From: Sporosarcina sp. JAI121
Lineage (GTDB): Bacteria > Bacillota > Bacilli > Bacillales_A > Planococcaceae
Direction of reading: 5' to 3'
NCBI RefSeq assembly: GCF_013408665.1
Contig: NZ_JACCCL010000001.1
Location: 554,971 to 618,970, forward strand
DNA length: 64,000 nt
Below the pieces are notes generated by a model. That model had not been told where the DNA came from and searched no databases. It saw nothing but the letters and a program-made list of their open reading frames with translations. The translations under genes and the position numbers were made by a program. Positions 62,894-64,000 of the stretch are shown here, one piece after another. Numbering within the stretch: position 1 is the stretch's first letter; every line of letters begins with the position of its first letter.

Positions 62894-64000
62894 TTGGACT
62901 GGAACCAGGAAATCGTTATTCAAAAACTGATTGAGGCAGTAGGAAATCCAGCGAGGGTACTAACGGAAGTCCAGGATATCTATAGCTATTCTTTCGATGC
63001 CTCATTTGGTGTCTATAAACCGGATGTTGTTTGTCAGCCCATGGCGACCGAGGAGGTTGTTGAAATCGTCAAGGTTGCGGGACAATACGCTGTACCCGTT
63101 GTCGCGCGGGGAACAGGTACAAGTTTAAGTGGTGGACCACTTCCGGTCAGGGGTGGTATTGTGCTTGACTTTACCTTATGGAATACAAAGCTTGAAATCG
63201 ATCCGGATGATTTGATAGCTGTTGTATCGCCAGGCGTTATTACTTCGAAGATTAATGAGAAAGCGAATGAATTCGGACTTATGTATCCGCCAGATCCAAG
63301 TAGTGCTCATGTCTCGACGATAGGAGGAAATCTTGCGGAAAATGCCGGAGGACCGCGTGGATTGAAATATGGTGTGACGAAAGACTATGTTCTCGGTTTA
63401 GAAATAGTAACTGCAGAAGGGAAAATCATTAAAACGGGTGGTAGAACCGTGAAAAATGTTACGGGATATGACCTTAAAAACTGATTGTCGGCTCTGAAGG
63501 AACACTTTGTATAATTACCGAAGCGACGTTGCGACTCATTCCGAAACCACCTGCGACGAAGACTGCAATGGTCTTATTTGATGAATTAGTTGATTCGGGA
63601 CGTGCAATTTCTAAAGTACTTCGTGCCGGTATTATACCGTCCAAGATGGAAATTATGGATAAGCATTCCTTAATAGCCGTTGAAGAGTATGCATCTCTAG
63701 GATTACCTACAGATGTAGAGGCAATTTTGCTAATTGAATTAGACGGACATCCACTTGCTATAGAAGAGGAAATGAAGCGTGTAGCGGATGCGTGTTTGGG
63801 CGCTAATGCAAGGAATGTACGAGTGGCAAAAAATGAACTGGAAGAACAGCAATTATGGCAGGCAAGAAAACTAGTTTCCCCGGCGATTGTGAAAATAAAA
63901 CCGACAAAAATATCAGAAGATGCAACGGTTCCTCGCAGTAAAATACCGGAAATGTTTCAACGCCTGAAAGAAATCCGCGAAAAATATAATGTACATCTTG
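62894..64000 (+). pseudogene. glcD: Glycolate oxidase subunit GlcD-like FAD oxidase, frameshifted, 3' end outside window
   Basis: A VAO-family FAD-linked 2-hydroxyacid dehydrogenase. TTG 62894 with AGGGGGTGA upstream. First frame: YKPDVVCQPMATEEVVEIVK, FAD site PVVARGTGTSLSGG, MYPPDPSSAHVSTIGGNLAE, GGRTVKNVTGYDL, then stop at 63482-63484. The next frame (-1) continues at once with LIVGSEGTLCIITEATLRLI to the window end (KISEDATVPRSKIPEMFQR). Relatives read GYDLTKLIVGSEGT, so a single base is missing in the CTTAAAAACTG run. It is a recent mutation, an assembly error, or less likely a programmed slip. Confidence 0.85.

Noticed and set aside
63470-63490. Programmed -1 frameshift in glcD
   Set aside because: The P-site codon would re-pair badly (AAA to TAA) and glcD relatives are not known to use frameshifting; a base deletion is simpler.
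1-64000. tRNA, rRNA, riboswitch or prophage
   Set aside because: Read-through of the intergenic regions showed no cloverleaf, rRNA or known aptamer core, and no phage structural or integrase gene.

Overview
The window looks like a chromosomal segment of a low-to-mid GC, endospore-forming Bacillota of the Bacillaceae/Planococcaceae type (Sporosarcina-like). This is inferred from strong AGGAGG-type ribosome binding sites, frequent TTG/GTG starts, a sporulation-checkpoint gene (sda) with DnaA boxes upstream, and the families present. No rRNA, tRNA, CRISPR array or prophage was seen.

Layout. 0-1.7 kb: a partial NADP-dependent oxidoreductase and a GalE-like epimerase that has lost its catalytic lysine. 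2-6.2 kb: a TetL-like MFS transporter behind a sigma-54 promoter, a PAS/AAA+/TyrR-type HTH sigma-54 activator and a ketopantoate-reductase-family enzyme. 6.2-22.9 kb: a long one-directional acyl-CoA catabolism cluster opened by a consensus sigma-54 promoter with two upstream inverted repeats. It holds two each of acyl-CoA dehydrogenase, acyl-CoA ligase, enoyl-CoA hydratase, 3-hydroxyacyl-CoA dehydrogenase, thiolase and hotdog thioesterase, plus EtfBA, an MFS carrier and a nitronate-monooxygenase-family flavoprotein. 23-26.7 kb: a TetR regulator with a MATE efflux pump, and an S41 secreted protease. 26.7-36.5 kb: an accessory-like stretch with sda, two DnaA-box clusters, a zinc-ribbon membrane protein, an RRNPP (HTH-TPR) regulator overlapping a Phr/NprX-like signal-peptide gene, two small divergent genes, an EIIC-like permease, a REP-associated tyrosine transposase (RAYT) bracketed by inverted palindromes, a VOC protein, a lipoprotein, a polysaccharide deacetylase and an ornithine-cyclodeaminase-family gene. 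36.6-39.3 kb: an FAD amine oxidase and a Na+/solute symporter.

39.9-55.9 kb is a sugar-acid catabolic island. It runs from a divergent RpiR regulator through 6-phosphogluconate dehydrogenase, a DctPQM TRAP transporter, KDG kinase, KDPG aldolase, galactonate dehydratase, a hydroxyacid dehydrogenase, an HPr-like protein without its catalytic histidine, and then a pentonate route (semialdehyde dehydrogenase, YjhG-type dehydratase, FAH-family dehydratase) that amounts to a lower Weimberg pathway. RpiA and a gluconate-5-dehydrogenase-like SDR close it. 56-64 kb: a DmpA/P1-type peptidase, a TAXI-TRAP transporter with a DUF1850 protein, a DASS-type symporter and a glcD-like gene with a frameshift, cut by the window end.

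The signals most worth following are: (1) eight intergenic copies of a directional element ending in the palindrome GGTGACTGTCACC, two of them bracketing the RAYT gene; (2) the RRNPP regulator-peptide cassette with a TAATG overlap; (3) two similarly built DnaA-box clusters 8 kb apart; (4) the sigma-54 circuit; (5) the His-less HPr-like protein inside the sugar-acid operon.
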